NCBI GenBank assembly: GCA_903772945.1
Contig: CAICTM010000419.1
Span: 1 to 64,000, forward strand
DNA length: 64,000 nucleotides
DNA from: Seminavis robusta
Lineage: Eukaryota; Bacillariophyta; Bacillariophyceae; Naviculales; Naviculaceae
Direction: 5' to 3'
Under the pieces are notes generated by a model. The model searched no databases. It was given only the letters and a program-made list of their open reading frames with translations, and was not told the origin of the DNA. Both the position numbers and the translations under genes were made by a program. This document shows, piece by piece, positions 20,917-31,958 of this stretch (the stretch's first letter is position 1; each line of letters begins with the position of its first letter).

Positions 20917-22515
20917 TCATTCTCTCCTGCCTTCAATTCCATAATCATGATCTTCGTAATCAAAATAGCCACTGCTATCATTGTCGCCATCATTGCCATA
21001 TCCGTATTGTCCAGCCTTAAAGGTGGACCCCTTTGGGTTGTTGATAAAGTTGTCTTGACGAGACAGGGGTTGGCGCTTGCGTTTTTGGTGTCGCACGAGC
21101 ACTTTGCGAGGAGCACTCTCTTGTTGTCCAAATCCATAATCCATGCGGTTTGTCCCGGAAGGATTGTCAATAAAGTCTTGATCTTGCTGTTGCTTCTTCT
21201 GGTGCGCTTGAAATTGTCTCATGCTGTTGCTGACCCCAGTATCAAAGTAACCGTCCGGTGCTGACTTGATTCCGTAGGGATCATCAATGAACTGCTCTTG
21301 TGACGATTTCTGCGCTTTTGGATGTGGTGGTGGCTGTGTGTTGTCTTCCGTCTCAGGCAAATTTTCTTGTGCTTGAATTGGCATGTCGGAACGAGGTGGA
21401 AAGTTGGACCTTGCTTCCATGCCTCCCTTCGGTGCCCCCTTGTTCCCCCCGTAGGGATCATCAATGAACTGCTCTTGAAACGATTTCTGCGCTTTGGGAT
21501 GTGGTGGTGGCTGCATATTGTCTTCCGTCTCAGGCAAATTTTCTTTTGCTTGAATTGGCATGTCGGAACGTGGTGGCCTGTTGGACCTTGCTTCCATACC
21601 TCTCTGCCTTTCGTCGACGTTTCCTACTGGGGGTCCACCTGGTGCCGCGTCGTTTGCATAGGGATCATCAATGAAGTCTTCTTGAAATGACTTTTGCGGT
21701 GGTGGCTGCTGCCGCTGCTGCTGCGGTGGCTGCTGGTATTGTCCCGGAGCTTGTGGTGCTTGCGGCATGGCAGCACTTCCACCCCCCACGCTATTCCCAT
21801 AACCATCAGGCGCTGGCCTGTTTCCGTATGGGTTTTCAATGAATTGGTCCATGGAGGATTGTTGGGCAGCTGGTGGTGGTCCTGCTCCACTACTAGTACG
21901 TTGTTGTGGTCTAGCTGGTCCTTGACTCTGTCCTGCGGGAACCTGGGGTCCTTGTCCAAAGGTATGTCCATAGCGAGCGGGTCCACTGTTCCCGTACGGG
22001 CTGCTAACGAATTGATCGTATTGATTTTGAGCTTGTTCCATTTGATCAATGAGCTCTTGGTCTCTTGCACTCAAGTGCATGCTGCCCGTGGTGCGACCGT
22101 CATTGGTTGGGTCCCGCGGCATCTGGGACTCGGTTGGGGGGGGCACTGACGGATCATCGCCCGCAGTAGCAACCGGAGCAGCAGTGTCAGTAGGAGCGGC
22201 TTCTGGTTCCGGCTGTGCTTGTTGTGCTTGTGGTGGCGCTGGTTCTTGATAATACGCACGCCTCATTTCGTCTTGACTCTGTTGTCCGCCAGCTCCTCCT
22301 TGGACAGCGGGAGGTCTAACAGTGTTGCGAGCATGAGGATGCGTATCATAGTCGTTTCCGTCTGGCTGCATCCAGTCGTTAAACCCATCGGGCCTCATGG
22401 CTAAACTAACCGAACCGCATGGACGTGAAGATAATGGCAGCACAAAGGCAGACGATGTCGTGATCTGAAGCAGCAACAACAGCCCCGCCACGGCAACGAA
22501 CGATAAAGTCGTCAT
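20917..22515 (-). CDS. Plastid-targeted disordered protein with seven FIDDPYG-type repeats
   Basis: 532 residues, ATG at 22515. The N-terminus is a signal peptide (FVAVAGLLLLLQITTSSA) followed at residue 24 by Phe and a short basic stretch (VLPLSSRP): the bipartite presequence that sends diatom proteins through the ER into the plastid. The mature part is Pro/Gln/Gly-rich and lacks any folded domain I recognise. A motif (Q/D/N)-F-(I/V)-x-x-P-(Y/S/K)-(G/A) recurs seven times, with Phe at 169, 225, 281, 350, 409, 448 and 490, so spacings are 56, 56, 69, 59, 39 and 42. Two 59-residue units (about 307-356 and 366-415) are nearly identical. The C-terminus is basic (RHQKRKRQ) then acidic, Tyr/Gly-rich. 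Regular short motifs in a disordered chain are typical of multivalent linkers; the partner is unknown. Confidence 0.85.
   Translation of the reverse strand: MTTLSFVAVAGLLLLLQITTSSAFVLPLSSRPCGSVSLAMRPDGFNDWMQPDGNDYDTHPHARNTVRPPAVQGGAGGQQSQDEMRRAYYQEPAPPQAQQAQPEPEAAPTDTAAPVATAGDDPSVPPPTESQMPRDPTNDGRTTGSMHLSARDQELIDQMEQAQNQYDQFVSSPYGNSGPARYGHTFGQGPQVPAGQSQGPARPQQRTSSGAGPPPAAQQSSMDQFIENPYGNRPAPDGYGNSVGGGSAAMPQAPQAPGQYQQPPQQQRQQPPPQKSFQEDFIDDPYANDAAPGGPPVGNVDERQRGMEARSNRPPRSDMPIQAKENLPETEDNMQPPPHPKAQKSFQEQFIDDPYGGNKGAPKGGMEARSNFPPRSDMPIQAQENLPETEDNTQPPPHPKAQKSSQEQFIDDPYGIKSAPDGYFDTGVSNSMRQFQAHQKKQQQDQDFIDNPSGTNRMDYGFGQQESAPRKVLVRHQKRKRQPLSRQDNFINNPKGSTFKAGQYGYGNDGDNDSSGYFDYEDHDYGIEGRRE
21271..21597 (-). 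repeat. Internal 177-bp tandem repeat in the plastid protein gene
   Basis: Two nearly identical copies, at about 21597-21448 and 21420-21271, each encode MEARSN.PPRSDMPIQA, NLPETEDN.QPPPHPKAQ and the QFIDDPYG motif. This shows recent repeat-unit duplication within the gene. Confidence 0.85.
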
Positions 22516-22857
22516 GGTCCAAAAGAAGAAAAAAACAAATCACAAAAAGATTTTCCAAAGATTTTGTGATTGAATTGATTTTCCGCCAATCGCCTGGTCT
22601 GCCAGTAAACGGTTTGAGTGACGTGGACCGTTGAGTCGCTAAATGCAACCCCGCGCAAAGCTCTATCCTTAATGGTTAGCTCTAACCTTAATGAGTATCT
22701 TCCTTTTCAACGGCTGAAACCATGAAATCGGAACATCTAAAACGGATGAAGAGATGCTGTGCAACTCTTCAAGATCTAGCTAGCTAACTCGACCGAAGGG
22801 TAGCTTGTCATTGTTGTCCTTGGAAAAACAGTAGCAACTTACAGAAAGGGAAGGACC
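22516..22857. other. Divergent promoter region
   Basis: The 340-bp gap between head-to-head genes. It contains a direct repeat-like TTAATGGTTAGCTCTAACCTTAATG (inverted halves) near 22668-22692 but no palindrome clusters until CTAGCTAGCTAA near 22777. Confidence 0.5.
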
Positions 22858-24014
22858 ATGAGACGATTTCCTTGTCATCTTCTGAAGGCCCTAATCTGGC
22901 TGTGCCCGGTCTTGGTCAGTCAAGCCCAACTACAAGATGGCAATCATTATCATCTTCTTCGAGGATCATCTCGGTCCCTTCAAGAAAGCACCAACGAGCA
23001 GGACAACAACGCCAAAATGTTGAATTCTCTTTTACGGCTAGCATTGCCCACCGTAAATGACGAAATCAGGCAACAAGCCCCTGACCCATTTTCTACTGAT
23101 CAGACGGGAACCTACAATATCGGATCTTCCAGGATACCCCTGTGGTGCAAATCGGCCTCGTTTGATTTTGATTACACCGTGGGAGGTACGTACGATACAA
23201 AAGCAATAACAATCACTCATTCACCGGTTGATTTGTACATCTTTCTCACTTGCATAAATGAGTACCATTCTCGATCGTTGTTTTTCTGCTGCGTGTAGAA
23301 ATCGTTGGTTTGTCAGACATGTACATCGAGTCGATGAGTGTACTGCCATTCTCTGTGGGTCTGGATCCCGGTCTCATCAGGACCGATTGGATGGGAAGCT
23401 TCATGGCCAAAGTAGCCACTCCCAGTATGATCATGGCCAATGACTTGCATGGGACCCTGAAAGCCACGTGTCCCGAAAATGGAAATGAACGAACATTGTC
23501 CTTGTAAGACAAAAACGAAAACAAAAACAAGCTTGCAAGATTTGTACTTGGTGTTGCTGGTGTGGCTGGACGAAAGCATACTCATCCTTTTGTTTTTTGT
23601 TTTGGTACTCAACACAGAAGCGGAGCCATGGTAGCCGTGGCACCAACTCTGGAAGGACGAATGGACCTGGCGGGACGCTTGTGTGGAGCCGGAACTATGG
23701 CATTTCAAAATGCATCCATCCCAAATCCAATGGACGTGGGATACGACAATATTATTACCAGCATTGATGAATCACCCAGTTGGCTCCCAAGTTTCCTTTT
23801 GGAAAGCTTGGTGGGATACTTTGCCGAAGTCTACAAGCAAGATTTGATTGACTTTGTCGAGCCGCGTATGCGACCCGCCATTGAGAGTAGCCTGGTAGAG
23901 ACGGCATTTTCGTCGCCCACGGATCTGATTCCGATGAATCTCGGTTTCATGCGAAGCAGTGTGGAGCATGGAATAGAACGACTGTTTGGGTTGGATGGTG
24001 AAGAGGATCCATAG
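22858..24014 (+). CDS. Secreted protein of unknown function, three exons
   Basis: I read exons 22858-23185, 23299-23503 and 23618-24014, with introns of 113 and 114 bp that begin GTACGT and GTAAGA and end TAG and CAG; phases agree and give 309 residues. The first 24 residues are a signal peptide (LLKALIWLCPVLVSQA). The mature protein has SFDFDYTVGE, MSVLPFSVGLDPGLIRTDW, MANDLHGTLKATCPE and, in exon 3, AVAPTLEGRMDLAGRLC, then YDNIITSI and an amphipathic helix region up to LIDFVEPRMRPAIES. The alternation of strands with a Cys pair faintly recalls the tubular lipid-binding (TULIP/BPI-like) fold, but I would not assign it on this. No retention signal or membrane anchor is seen, so it is probably secreted or vacuolar. 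Confidence 0.8.
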
Positions 24015-24353
24015 TGATCCTGGCATGGCTGAAGTGACATCGAGCTGGACATTTCCGTCTCCCACACAACTGGTGGTTGTTTGTTGTATGTAGAGTAGCT
24101 CTTCCATGACGTAACACTAGTTTCTTGACGTCCCTATCACTGTGAAAGACATCCTCGAGCCTCGAGCAAAGATGTCTGCTGGGTCTCCAAGTCAGATACC
24201 ATACCATGACCGTGTCTTAAGGTTGGGTTTGTGCGTGCTACTAGCTAGCTTGTATTAATAAGTTGGGTATCGATGTTGGTACATTATCGTTTAGTTTACA
24301 GTTTAGTTTGTATTACAGTTCTAACTTTTCTCTATAAGATGGATGCTGTGTTC
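24015..24353. other. Intergenic, no supported gene
   Basis: Lies between convergent genes, with T-rich sequence near 24290-24340. Nothing else is recognisable. Confidence 0.5.
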
Positions 24354-24932
24354 TCATGCCGTGTTGGCAACAGTCATGGAGGGTCTTCTTCTGGCGCAAC
24401 CTCTCATTCTCTGGAGAGAGGCTTGCTCTTTTACCCCTGTCCCCCAGCGTCCCCCAGCGGGCATTGTTGGTGCTGGAGTGACAGTCTCTTGTCCGTCCAT
24501 GTCAAGCTCACTATTGGTGCAGCGAATTTCTGGAAGCTGCCGTGTCCGTGATCTGCGCTGGCGTCGCTTGGTAGGAGGAGGGGGAGATAAAGAGCTACTG
24601 CCACGGGATATTACGTTGCGAATGGCATGAAGCTGAAGGCTGTCATCATGGCTCAAGAGACACTCGGCAGCAGCAGCGTCCTTGCGGAATCTTCGAAAGT
24701 CAGCGGCACTGTAGTACAGGTCTTCTTTGAGGACCAATGAATCCTGGCGGTCAACTAGAATGGTTTCCACTGTCTTTGCAAACCTGACACTCATCTTCAC
24801 TGCTTTGGTTTCTTTGCTCAGAGTGACGGGAGGGGGTGATACGGTCATTCTGCACATGATGCTATTGTTAGGCTCTTCTACCGAAAGGGAGCTAATACAA
24901 CAACTAGATCGTTCAAGGTTATTGATGTTCAT
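24354..24932 (-). CDS. Distant third member of the small RVxF-like family
   Basis: 192 residues, ATG at 24932. It shares the layout of the genes at 14533 and 18502: an N-terminal CRM segment, a VRF motif (KMSVRFAKTVETI) in place of KRVSF, then LKEDLYYSAADFRRFRKD in place of LLADLFYTAADYRRFRAE, a basic PTKRRQRRSRTRQLPEI block and PAGGRWGTGVKE near the end. Identity outside these blocks is low, so the shared blocks are likely the functional parts. VRF with Lys three positions before Val is a looser match to PP1 docking than in the other two. Function unknown. Confidence 0.65.
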   Translation of the reverse strand: MNINNLERSSCCISSLSVEEPNNSIMCRMTVSPPPVTLSKETKAVKMSVRFAKTVETILVDRQDSLVLKEDLYYSAADFRRFRKDAAAAECLLSHDDSLQLHAIRNVISRGSSSLSPPPPTKRRQRRSRTRQLPEIRCTNSELDMDGQETVTPAPTMPAGGRWGTGVKEQASLQRMRGCARRRPSMTVANTA

Positions 24933-27900
24933 TAGTCTCCAAACTGAAAATTGTGAGACTTCTACAACCTAGACCTACAAAGACAGCTCAAAGAGCTACT
25001 CGGGTGTAAGGTGTTCAGAAATCTTTTAAAAATTTGCCCAGCAAGAGCCAAGACGCAGAACCGCGAAGAATGAGAATGGGTGGAGCCGAATGGGGATTGT
25101 GGAACAATGATACATGTTTGGAACAGTCTTTGTCAGTAAGATCATTGCCTCTTACACAAGATCCAGTCAAGGAATATATAAAAACCATTGCTACCTGTTT
25201 TGCCTTTTTTACCTAGTCAGATTATTGGAGCTTCGTAGAAGGAAAAAGAGCACTAGTATTTAACAGCTGATATCAATAGCCAAATTGATTGCGAAAGGCT
25301 TCGCGAGCGAACCGCACGGAGTGCTTCAAAATGCACAAAAGACCCTCCTCAGACTGCTCAGGAGGTTTGTGGCAACACAGCTGTACCAGCATGCGCCACC
25401 CCTCAGTCTTTGTTGTCCTCAACTTTATTTCAGCAACTGCTCCTTTTAAGTCTCGGTTCTCCTTGACCATATTTCAGCAACTGCGACTTCAAGATTTGCT
25501 GGTACCTCTGAAGGTCCCTTTTTTAATAAAGACTAGGGAATGGCAGCTGAATGGCTGGGAATGCGGAGCATTTCAGTACAAACTGCGGTACAGTATCTTC
25601 CCCACGTAGAAAGATGCGAAGAGTTACGTGATCCTCATGGAGCTCTTGCTCTTTTGAGTCTTTTGGTTGCGGCTTTTTACCAAAGCGGACGCTGCACGTG
25701 GTTCCGATACCGCTAGCCAGCGACTAGCTACTCCAGTAGTACTGAGTACTGAGTGGTAGCTCTTGTCCTGTTTGTACCGGTACAGTCTTCCACACAGAAG
25801 CTGTCTCCCCTTCTTGGTTCCCCTGCTCTCTTGTCGGACTTGTCAGTCTTTCAGGCATCGAGTTGACCACTATCCGTTTGCCGTTTGCCGTTTGCGCCAA
25901 CAAAGAACCGCACAAGCTGTAGCTAGCTAGCTAGAACGCAAATGACACTCATAGGAAGAAGGAACAAGTGGCTCTGTAAATACAACAGTATTACTAGCAT
26001 CGTACTCGTAGTATGTATCATACTTGCGATCCCGAGGAAGGTGTTCAACACTATTTTTGAGATGGCGAGTCACTGGGTTTCTTCCAAACTTCAAGAAGGT
26101 ACAGCGGCTCTTCCCTCAAGTCAGTGTTGTGTGTTGTGCCGGTTAGCTGCTGGCTGTTTGCCACATCAAGAGTAACCCTTGGGCCCCGTCCACAAACCAC
26201 CAGCCAGCCATCCAGACGTCATGCAACCTTTGCTTCTTGTTTGTTTGGGTTGCCAAGCCCTGCTGGATCTTCATTCTTCAGGCTTCATTGTTGCATTGCT
26301 GCCCCGTTACACGTGCACTGGATGTGCTTGGGATTAGGGGACCTTCCCCGTGCATCCTGCATCCTTCAGAAAGCCAAGAAAACAAACCAGCGGAACAAGC
26401 AAGAACCTGGATTTTTCTTAAAGTTGGGATATTAGAAATTTGACTATTAACAGGAGGGAGCAATGAGATGTACCGTAAAAGCATGCACGGAGTATCTGAG
26501 CACATGCAGTGGCTGCTGTCGCCTTGTCGACATGTCACTCATCACCTCTGCTACAGCATTCAGCAACTGACCGAATGCGTCACTGGGTAGAGCCCAGTCA
26601 ACCCCAAAGCTCACGGAAGGGTGTAAACTTACTTGTTTGCACCGTTCCCAGAGCTTTCAGAGCAAAGGGCTCTCATCCTTCCAATTCCAAACAGAAATTG
26701 TCCACTGGATCATGTTTGATGGCCACAACCGTCACTCATTAGCTCACTCATTCTTGATGGTCACATGGCCACACCGTCACTCTCCGCAAAAGGCAGCGAG
26801 AATATCACACAAGCGCACCAAACACCAAAACCGATAGAAGGAGGCCGGGAGCCCCCTCGACCACTGGCCCCTTGTTAGTTATACATGTAGCAGTATCGTA
26901 GTATTGGATAAGACCAGTGGTCGTCCCAGCTCTCCAGCTGGCTTGGCAGTCAGCAGTTCATCTGGTACCGACCGGCCGGTATTGATGGTTACTGTTTGGT
27001 TATAATACGGTAGGAGCACCGGCAGTACCAGCAACCATTGCCGAGCGCCGGTAAGCGACCAAAAGGTTTCATTCAACAGCATTGCATAGTACTATAGTAC
27101 TGGTAGGAGTGCTGGTGCGGTACCAGCATTGCGGGCCGCGTTGGTTTGGCTAGCTGAGAGGTGGTGGCCCCGGCATCCATGACGGGCCCCAAGCCAGAAC
27201 GAAAGCGAAGGACTTCGGCAGCTAGTACAACCTTGCCTGAGACTTCAGAGTCTTTTTCTGGAAGTTGCTTCCTTTTTTCGGTTCCACGCTTTTCAAATGC
27301 TCCGGGTGGAAGTTGCTTTCGCTCCTAGTGTTCCACGCTTTGCGGTTCCACGGCGTGGACGATGGCGAATCCATGACAACTCTAGAAAAACAAAAAACGC
27401 TTCGGCAATGCTTTCCACAGCTATCATAGACCCAATAACTTTTTGGCAGATAAGATGACGGCGCCGAATATTCAGTGGCTTGAGCTACAGTCATGTGAAG
27501 GATATCCTCTTGGCCGGTTGGGAAGCAGAGCTGTCATGGATGGCATAGAATATGCCGAGATTGCAAGGGTTAACCCAAAAAGGGGGCTTGGATCTCAATA
27601 AGACAAATCGTTCGCAGCGCGTTCAGAAGAATATTCCAAAGGGGAGAACAAAAGGAAGGTGCTTCCCAAGAACCTCAAGAAAGCTGAACGCATCCTTCGA
27701 TTTCATAAAAGACGCAACTAAGTAAAACAAACATTGTCAGTGATGGCGGAACGCTTCCCTAAGAACATTCTTGACTCTTGGGTACGGTAGGCAATCAATT
27801 GGCCTTGAAAGGAAAGCGACCATCCGATCTTGTTGTGATCCTCTTGTCCAGCTTCGAAGCGGAAAACGCTGGAAAGTGATGATTGCCCATCTTCCAGAAA

Positions 27901-29427
27901 GAAACTGTTGAACGCTTTAGGATTATCTGCACAAACTGACTGAGCTCCACCTACTCCTGACTGAAGAGCTCCATGTATTACACGTAGAGCTGCCCTTCCA
28001 TGGCAACAAAACTCCCTTTGGATCGGCTTGCAAGAAAATTCAACCCGTTTGAAAATGCAGTCTCTGTGCATATCCTGAGTCTCGTAGTCTTCTGTTCAAT
28101 GCATGTCAGATACGTCCACGTGCGTTTGAAATGGGTGAAAGGAACTTGCTCACGAAAGCCATCAGATCCTGTTCTGCTACCGGTAGCATCCTTGAAGAGC
28201 TGCGTTTGGCTACCGGTAGCTATGCACCTCAGCTTCATTGCAGATACTTTGCGCACAACGAAAGGGTCCATTCAATCCTTCCTGCTGGCAACTTCATTGG
28301 TCCAGACATTGAACGCTCCTGTGGCAGAGTCGTTCTCTGCTGCCCTCGCATCTGCCCATTCCTTATCCATCTGCATGCAGCTAAAAGAATTGACGTCGCT
28401 TGCTGAGCTGTCCCTGACTGTCTAGTAGGGGGCGCCACAATCTCGCCTTGGAGAATGTGAACCTTGATTTCGACAAGTCCTTGGGAGAACGAGCTAACGT
28501 CACAGGTTGAGAGGATCAGGAGCATTTATTTACGTCTCTCAACAACAAGTACAGAAGTGCCAAAGTCCGATACCGGTACTCTGGTGCGCATTGCAAGACC
28601 TTGTAGACTCCTTGCGTTGAGTGAGGAACGATCCTGCCCTGTCCAACACAACGAAAACGTCGAATCTGCTGAAGAAGACGTACATCTTGTACGGTCTCTT
28701 GAGAGCGAACCCAATTTTGTGGGCGGTGCCTGTTTTAAACTCCACCTGCTGAGTGACTTCCTTCAATCCAACCTTGGAGGCAGGAGTAGCAGAAAACCGA
28801 TACTATTTTATATTAATATGGCAACCATAGATTGATTCGGTACAGTCGTAGTAGGACAAGGGACATTGAGCCACCTGCGCTCCGAGATCTTTATCACCAA
28901 CGGACAAGAGTCACAGATTCTAGACGCCGTCGACTCTTAACATGAACGATAATCTTTCAATCACACACAATTTTAAACCATTTCACCCTCCCAACGCAGC
29001 ATAATCTATTCCTCCAGATGCCGCCGCAACAACAATGATTGAATTTGCTTGGAATACAAGACGGGGCATGATCTCTCAAGTGCCTCGAGGGGAGCGATCG
29101 CAGCAAGCCCCATCTTTTCGGCAGGACAACAAAGATGCCACGCTGCCTTCCCACCACCTTGCCAGATTCGTACTGCCACACCGCCGCGAGCTGCATCGTC
29201 TGCGCTGTTCCGTCCGAAATGAAAAATGCCACCATGATCATTCGGCATCACCTCAAAGCCAGGGAAGCAAGGACCATCTTGTATCCAACCCACCATGCAT
29301 GCAGCAAGTCTTGCTGGCCCCGCCCCGCAAGACCCCGTTGACCTCCCCAATTAAAACGTTGTTACTAAGACTGGTCTTCCCCGCACTCTTCTTCTTGTTT
29401 TGCATTCGTTCAATTCATTCTATTTCT
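24933..29427. other. 4.5-kb gene-poor region
   Basis: I find no gene that I can support. Several 60-140-codon frames near 27700-28830 overlap on both strands without family motifs; this part lacks the palindrome clusters and could be a decayed gene or element. Near 27240-27350 short phrases (GTTCCACG, TTGCTTxC) repeat. The rest is rich in TACCGGTA and AGTACT palindromes. Confidence 0.5.
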
Positions 29428-31482
29428 CTATTCATACCCCAATTCTTGTCTGGACAGTGGTTCCTGGATGGGTCGTCTGTGGCTGGTGTTTGGTGTTCGA
29501 GTCGGAACGGGCGAGTTTCCTCGCGTAGTTTTGGGTGTATTCGGCAGGCTCCTCGATGGTCGTTGGGACTTTTGCTTGGTGGGTTTGGGCGTACTACTAC
29601 TCGTCCCTCCACTGCCTCCATTGCTGCCCGCCTTTCGTCGCGACGAGGACATGGTGCCACTGGATTTTTGGCGCTGTGGCGTCGTCCCCACGGCTCCCAA
29701 TCTTGACAACAATCGTGAATCAGCGGCCGAGAATTGCGACTTGGGGGTGGATGGTACCGATCCGCCTGCTGATTCCGACGCACTCATGCGTCGTCGTTGT
29801 GGTTGTGGGACTGCTGGATTCTTTTTGAAGCGTTGCTTCCCCCCGCTGTTAACCCCATCGACCGTTTGACTGCGTCGAAGACCGGCCGGCATGGGTACGC
29901 TGGGAGCCGATTCGGGCGGCATCTGTTTGGAGGGCGTAGTGGTAGTATGTACCGATCGTCGCTTCAATCGTCTTGAAATTCGGTGGCTGCTGCTGGTTGC
30001 AAAGTCCGATGTAGTATTATTGTTGGTGGTGGCGGTGTATTCGCTGCTATTGTTCATGACAATGGCCCCTTGTTCTTTGGGTGTGGCATAACTGAAACTG
30101 CTAGTGACCGAATTGGAGTGTGATTGTGTGGTAGTATCCTTGGTATCCTTACTGGCAATGGTGGAGGTGGATGTATTCTGTGGTTGTTGACTAATGCTCT
30201 GCAACAAGCTGGAGGACCCTCCTGCTCCACGGATACTTCCACTGCTGTGTTGTCCAGTCCCCAGTACATCAAAACTGGCATTTGAATCCTGTAGAAAGCG
30301 TGAATTGTTGTTGCTGCTACGACTACTGCCGGATCGTATGGATCGTATCGAGCCATGACCCACAGATCCGGGACCCCTTGCTCGGTCAATCGATCCGGGA
30401 CCCCTGGATCGGTAATTACTGGGAGTGTAGGGATGTGACGAATGGGATTGCCGTCGTGGTGTGGGAGACACACTCCCGGGTGTTTTGGCTCCCACCCCAT
30501 GTCCCATGGAAACACTGCGCATGGGAGATCTACTTCGGTATGCCGTTGCCGATTGGTTGGCGGCTCTGGCAGCTGGTCCGTGTCCCATGGACACACTCCG
30601 CATGGGGGATCGTGATCGACTGTTGTTATGGCTATTGGCCTTGTGCATGACTTGCAAATAGGGCACACTACTGGAATTGGAGCTGTCATTGAGGAGTTGT
30701 TGTTGTTGTCGCCCACGTGAGTTTTGGTAGGATCTAGTGTTTTTGCTGTTGGTAGTGTCACTGGGAGGAGGCGTGAGTGGCCTGGAGGAATGTAGACCTG
30801 AATCTTCCACAGTAGAAGCCGTACTAGTGGGTGATGATAGCTTGTTGGGTAGGGCAGAACTGGTCATGAGTCGTTCAGGCTGCTGTGCTAGTAGCGTGGA
30901 TGTCCCCGATGTTGTTCCACTAGCATTGCTGAGCACGGATAGTTTCTTGGACTGCCGTATTCTCCGTGACCTCCTTCGCTGTCGCTTGACTTGTTGCCAG
31001 TATAGGGTTAAGGCTAGTTTCCACCGTTCCAGGAGCCCTCCCTTTTGCAAGCAGTATCTAGCTAGTTGGAGTAGTTCGACATGAAAGGCGACGACGAATA
31101 CGCAAAGGACCGTCAGTATGAACCTGGTGGTAGAGTTGCCTCTGGCTAGATACCTTTCCCATTCGGCTTGAATCCCGGATTGCCAGTCCCGCATGGCAGA
31201 TTGCAGCAGAGGAAGAACTTGTCGTTGAAACTCGCGGTGGACGACGTTGACCAGAGAGACTCCCTTCTCCGCTAGTGCATTCAAGACGGTCAAACTCACT
31301 TGCTGATACGAGCTCGAACCATCGCTGCTACTGCTGCTGCCAGCGCTGTCGCTGTCTCCAATCTCGTCGAGTAGCGTTCGGGATAGACCTTCTGCTCCCG
31401 TCGAGGACTCATGGTTGCTGCTACTGCTCATGTTCGTGTAACTGCTGCTGCCGCTTGTGTTATTGTGCCCATGGAAGGTCAT
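29428..31482 (-). CDS. Ser-rich, single-span membrane protein with RSPMRSVSMGHG repeats
   Basis: 684 residues, ATG at 31482. Residues 1-60 are Ser-rich and disordered; 62-115 look helical; one membrane span lies at about 121-140 (FILTVLCVFVVAFHVELL), followed by a strongly basic segment (VKRQRRRSRRIRQSKK), which would place the long C-terminal region in the cytosol. That region is Ser/Thr/Pro-rich with two perfect RSRSPMRSVSMGHG units, SRGPGSI/ARGPGSV units, and candidate basophilic kinase sites (LRRSQT, RRRMS). No enzymatic domain is visible. It may be a membrane-anchored scaffold regulated by phosphorylation, but this is inference. The last 100 codons overlap plus-strand frames that I regard as shadows. 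Confidence 0.8.
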   Translation of the reverse strand: MTFHGHNNTSGSSSYTNMSSSSNHESSTGAEGLSRTLLDEIGDSDSAGSSSSSDGSSSYQQVSLTVLNALAEKGVSLVNVVHREFQRQVLPLLQSAMRDWQSGIQAEWERYLARGNSTTRFILTVLCVFVVAFHVELLQLARYCLQKGGLLERWKLALTLYWQQVKRQRRRSRRIRQSKKLSVLSNASGTTSGTSTLLAQQPERLMTSSALPNKLSSPTSTASTVEDSGLHSSRPLTPPPSDTTNSKNTRSYQNSRGRQQQQLLNDSSNSSSVPYLQVMHKANSHNNSRSRSPMRSVSMGHGPAARAANQSATAYRSRSPMRSVSMGHGVGAKTPGSVSPTPRRQSHSSHPYTPSNYRSRGPGSIDRARGPGSVGHGSIRSIRSGSSRSSNNNSRFLQDSNASFDVLGTGQHSSGSIRGAGGSSSLLQSISQQPQNTSTSTIASKDTKDTTTQSHSNSVTSSFSYATPKEQGAIVMNNSSEYTATTNNNTTSDFATSSSHRISRRLKRRSVHTTTTPSKQMPPESAPSVPMPAGLRRSQTVDGVNSGGKQRFKKNPAVPQPQRRRMSASESAGGSVPSTPKSQFSAADSRLLSRLGAVGTTPQRQKSSGTMSSSRRKAGSNGGSGGTSSSTPKPTKQKSQRPSRSLPNTPKTTRGNSPVPTRTPNTSHRRPIQEPLSRQELGYE

Positions 31483-31958
31483 GTAGAGGAAAGAGTCGAG
31501 TCGAGTCGTTGCGTTGGACGCTGCTCTAGCTAGCTACAAGCAGTGCTCTGGCGTGTCTTGATTGAAGCAGTTTTCTCCCTTGTTCTGTGTTGTCTTCTCT
31601 TGGTCGCTTCGCCTTCTTGCTTCGATTCGAAGAGCGGCCTTGGTTGATTGTGCTGTCGCTGCCTTGACGTCAGCCTGCCTTCTCACTTTGTCACAAACGA
31701 CGCCAAAGATTTAGTCACGTAACGCGCACCTCGAAGAATTTGGTAGGGCGCGCCGTCTTGGGCGGATGCCACTCAGAGACTTAACATGATTTTTCAAGGA
31801 ACAGTACGATTGGTTAGGGTTCGGACTTAAAAAACGTCTTGCCATTGTCCGTCTACCCCACAAGTCGCCGCCACCAGAACAACGGCAAAGATCCCTTCCT
31901 CATTGTTTCTATTGTTTCTCTGTTCCATCATCTCAACTTGTAGTAGCTAACTAAAACC
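31483..31958. other. Divergent promoter region
   Basis: Shared upstream region of the Ser-rich membrane protein gene (minus) and the RPA43 gene (plus). It has few of the palindromes seen elsewhere. No gene is supported. Confidence 0.5.
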
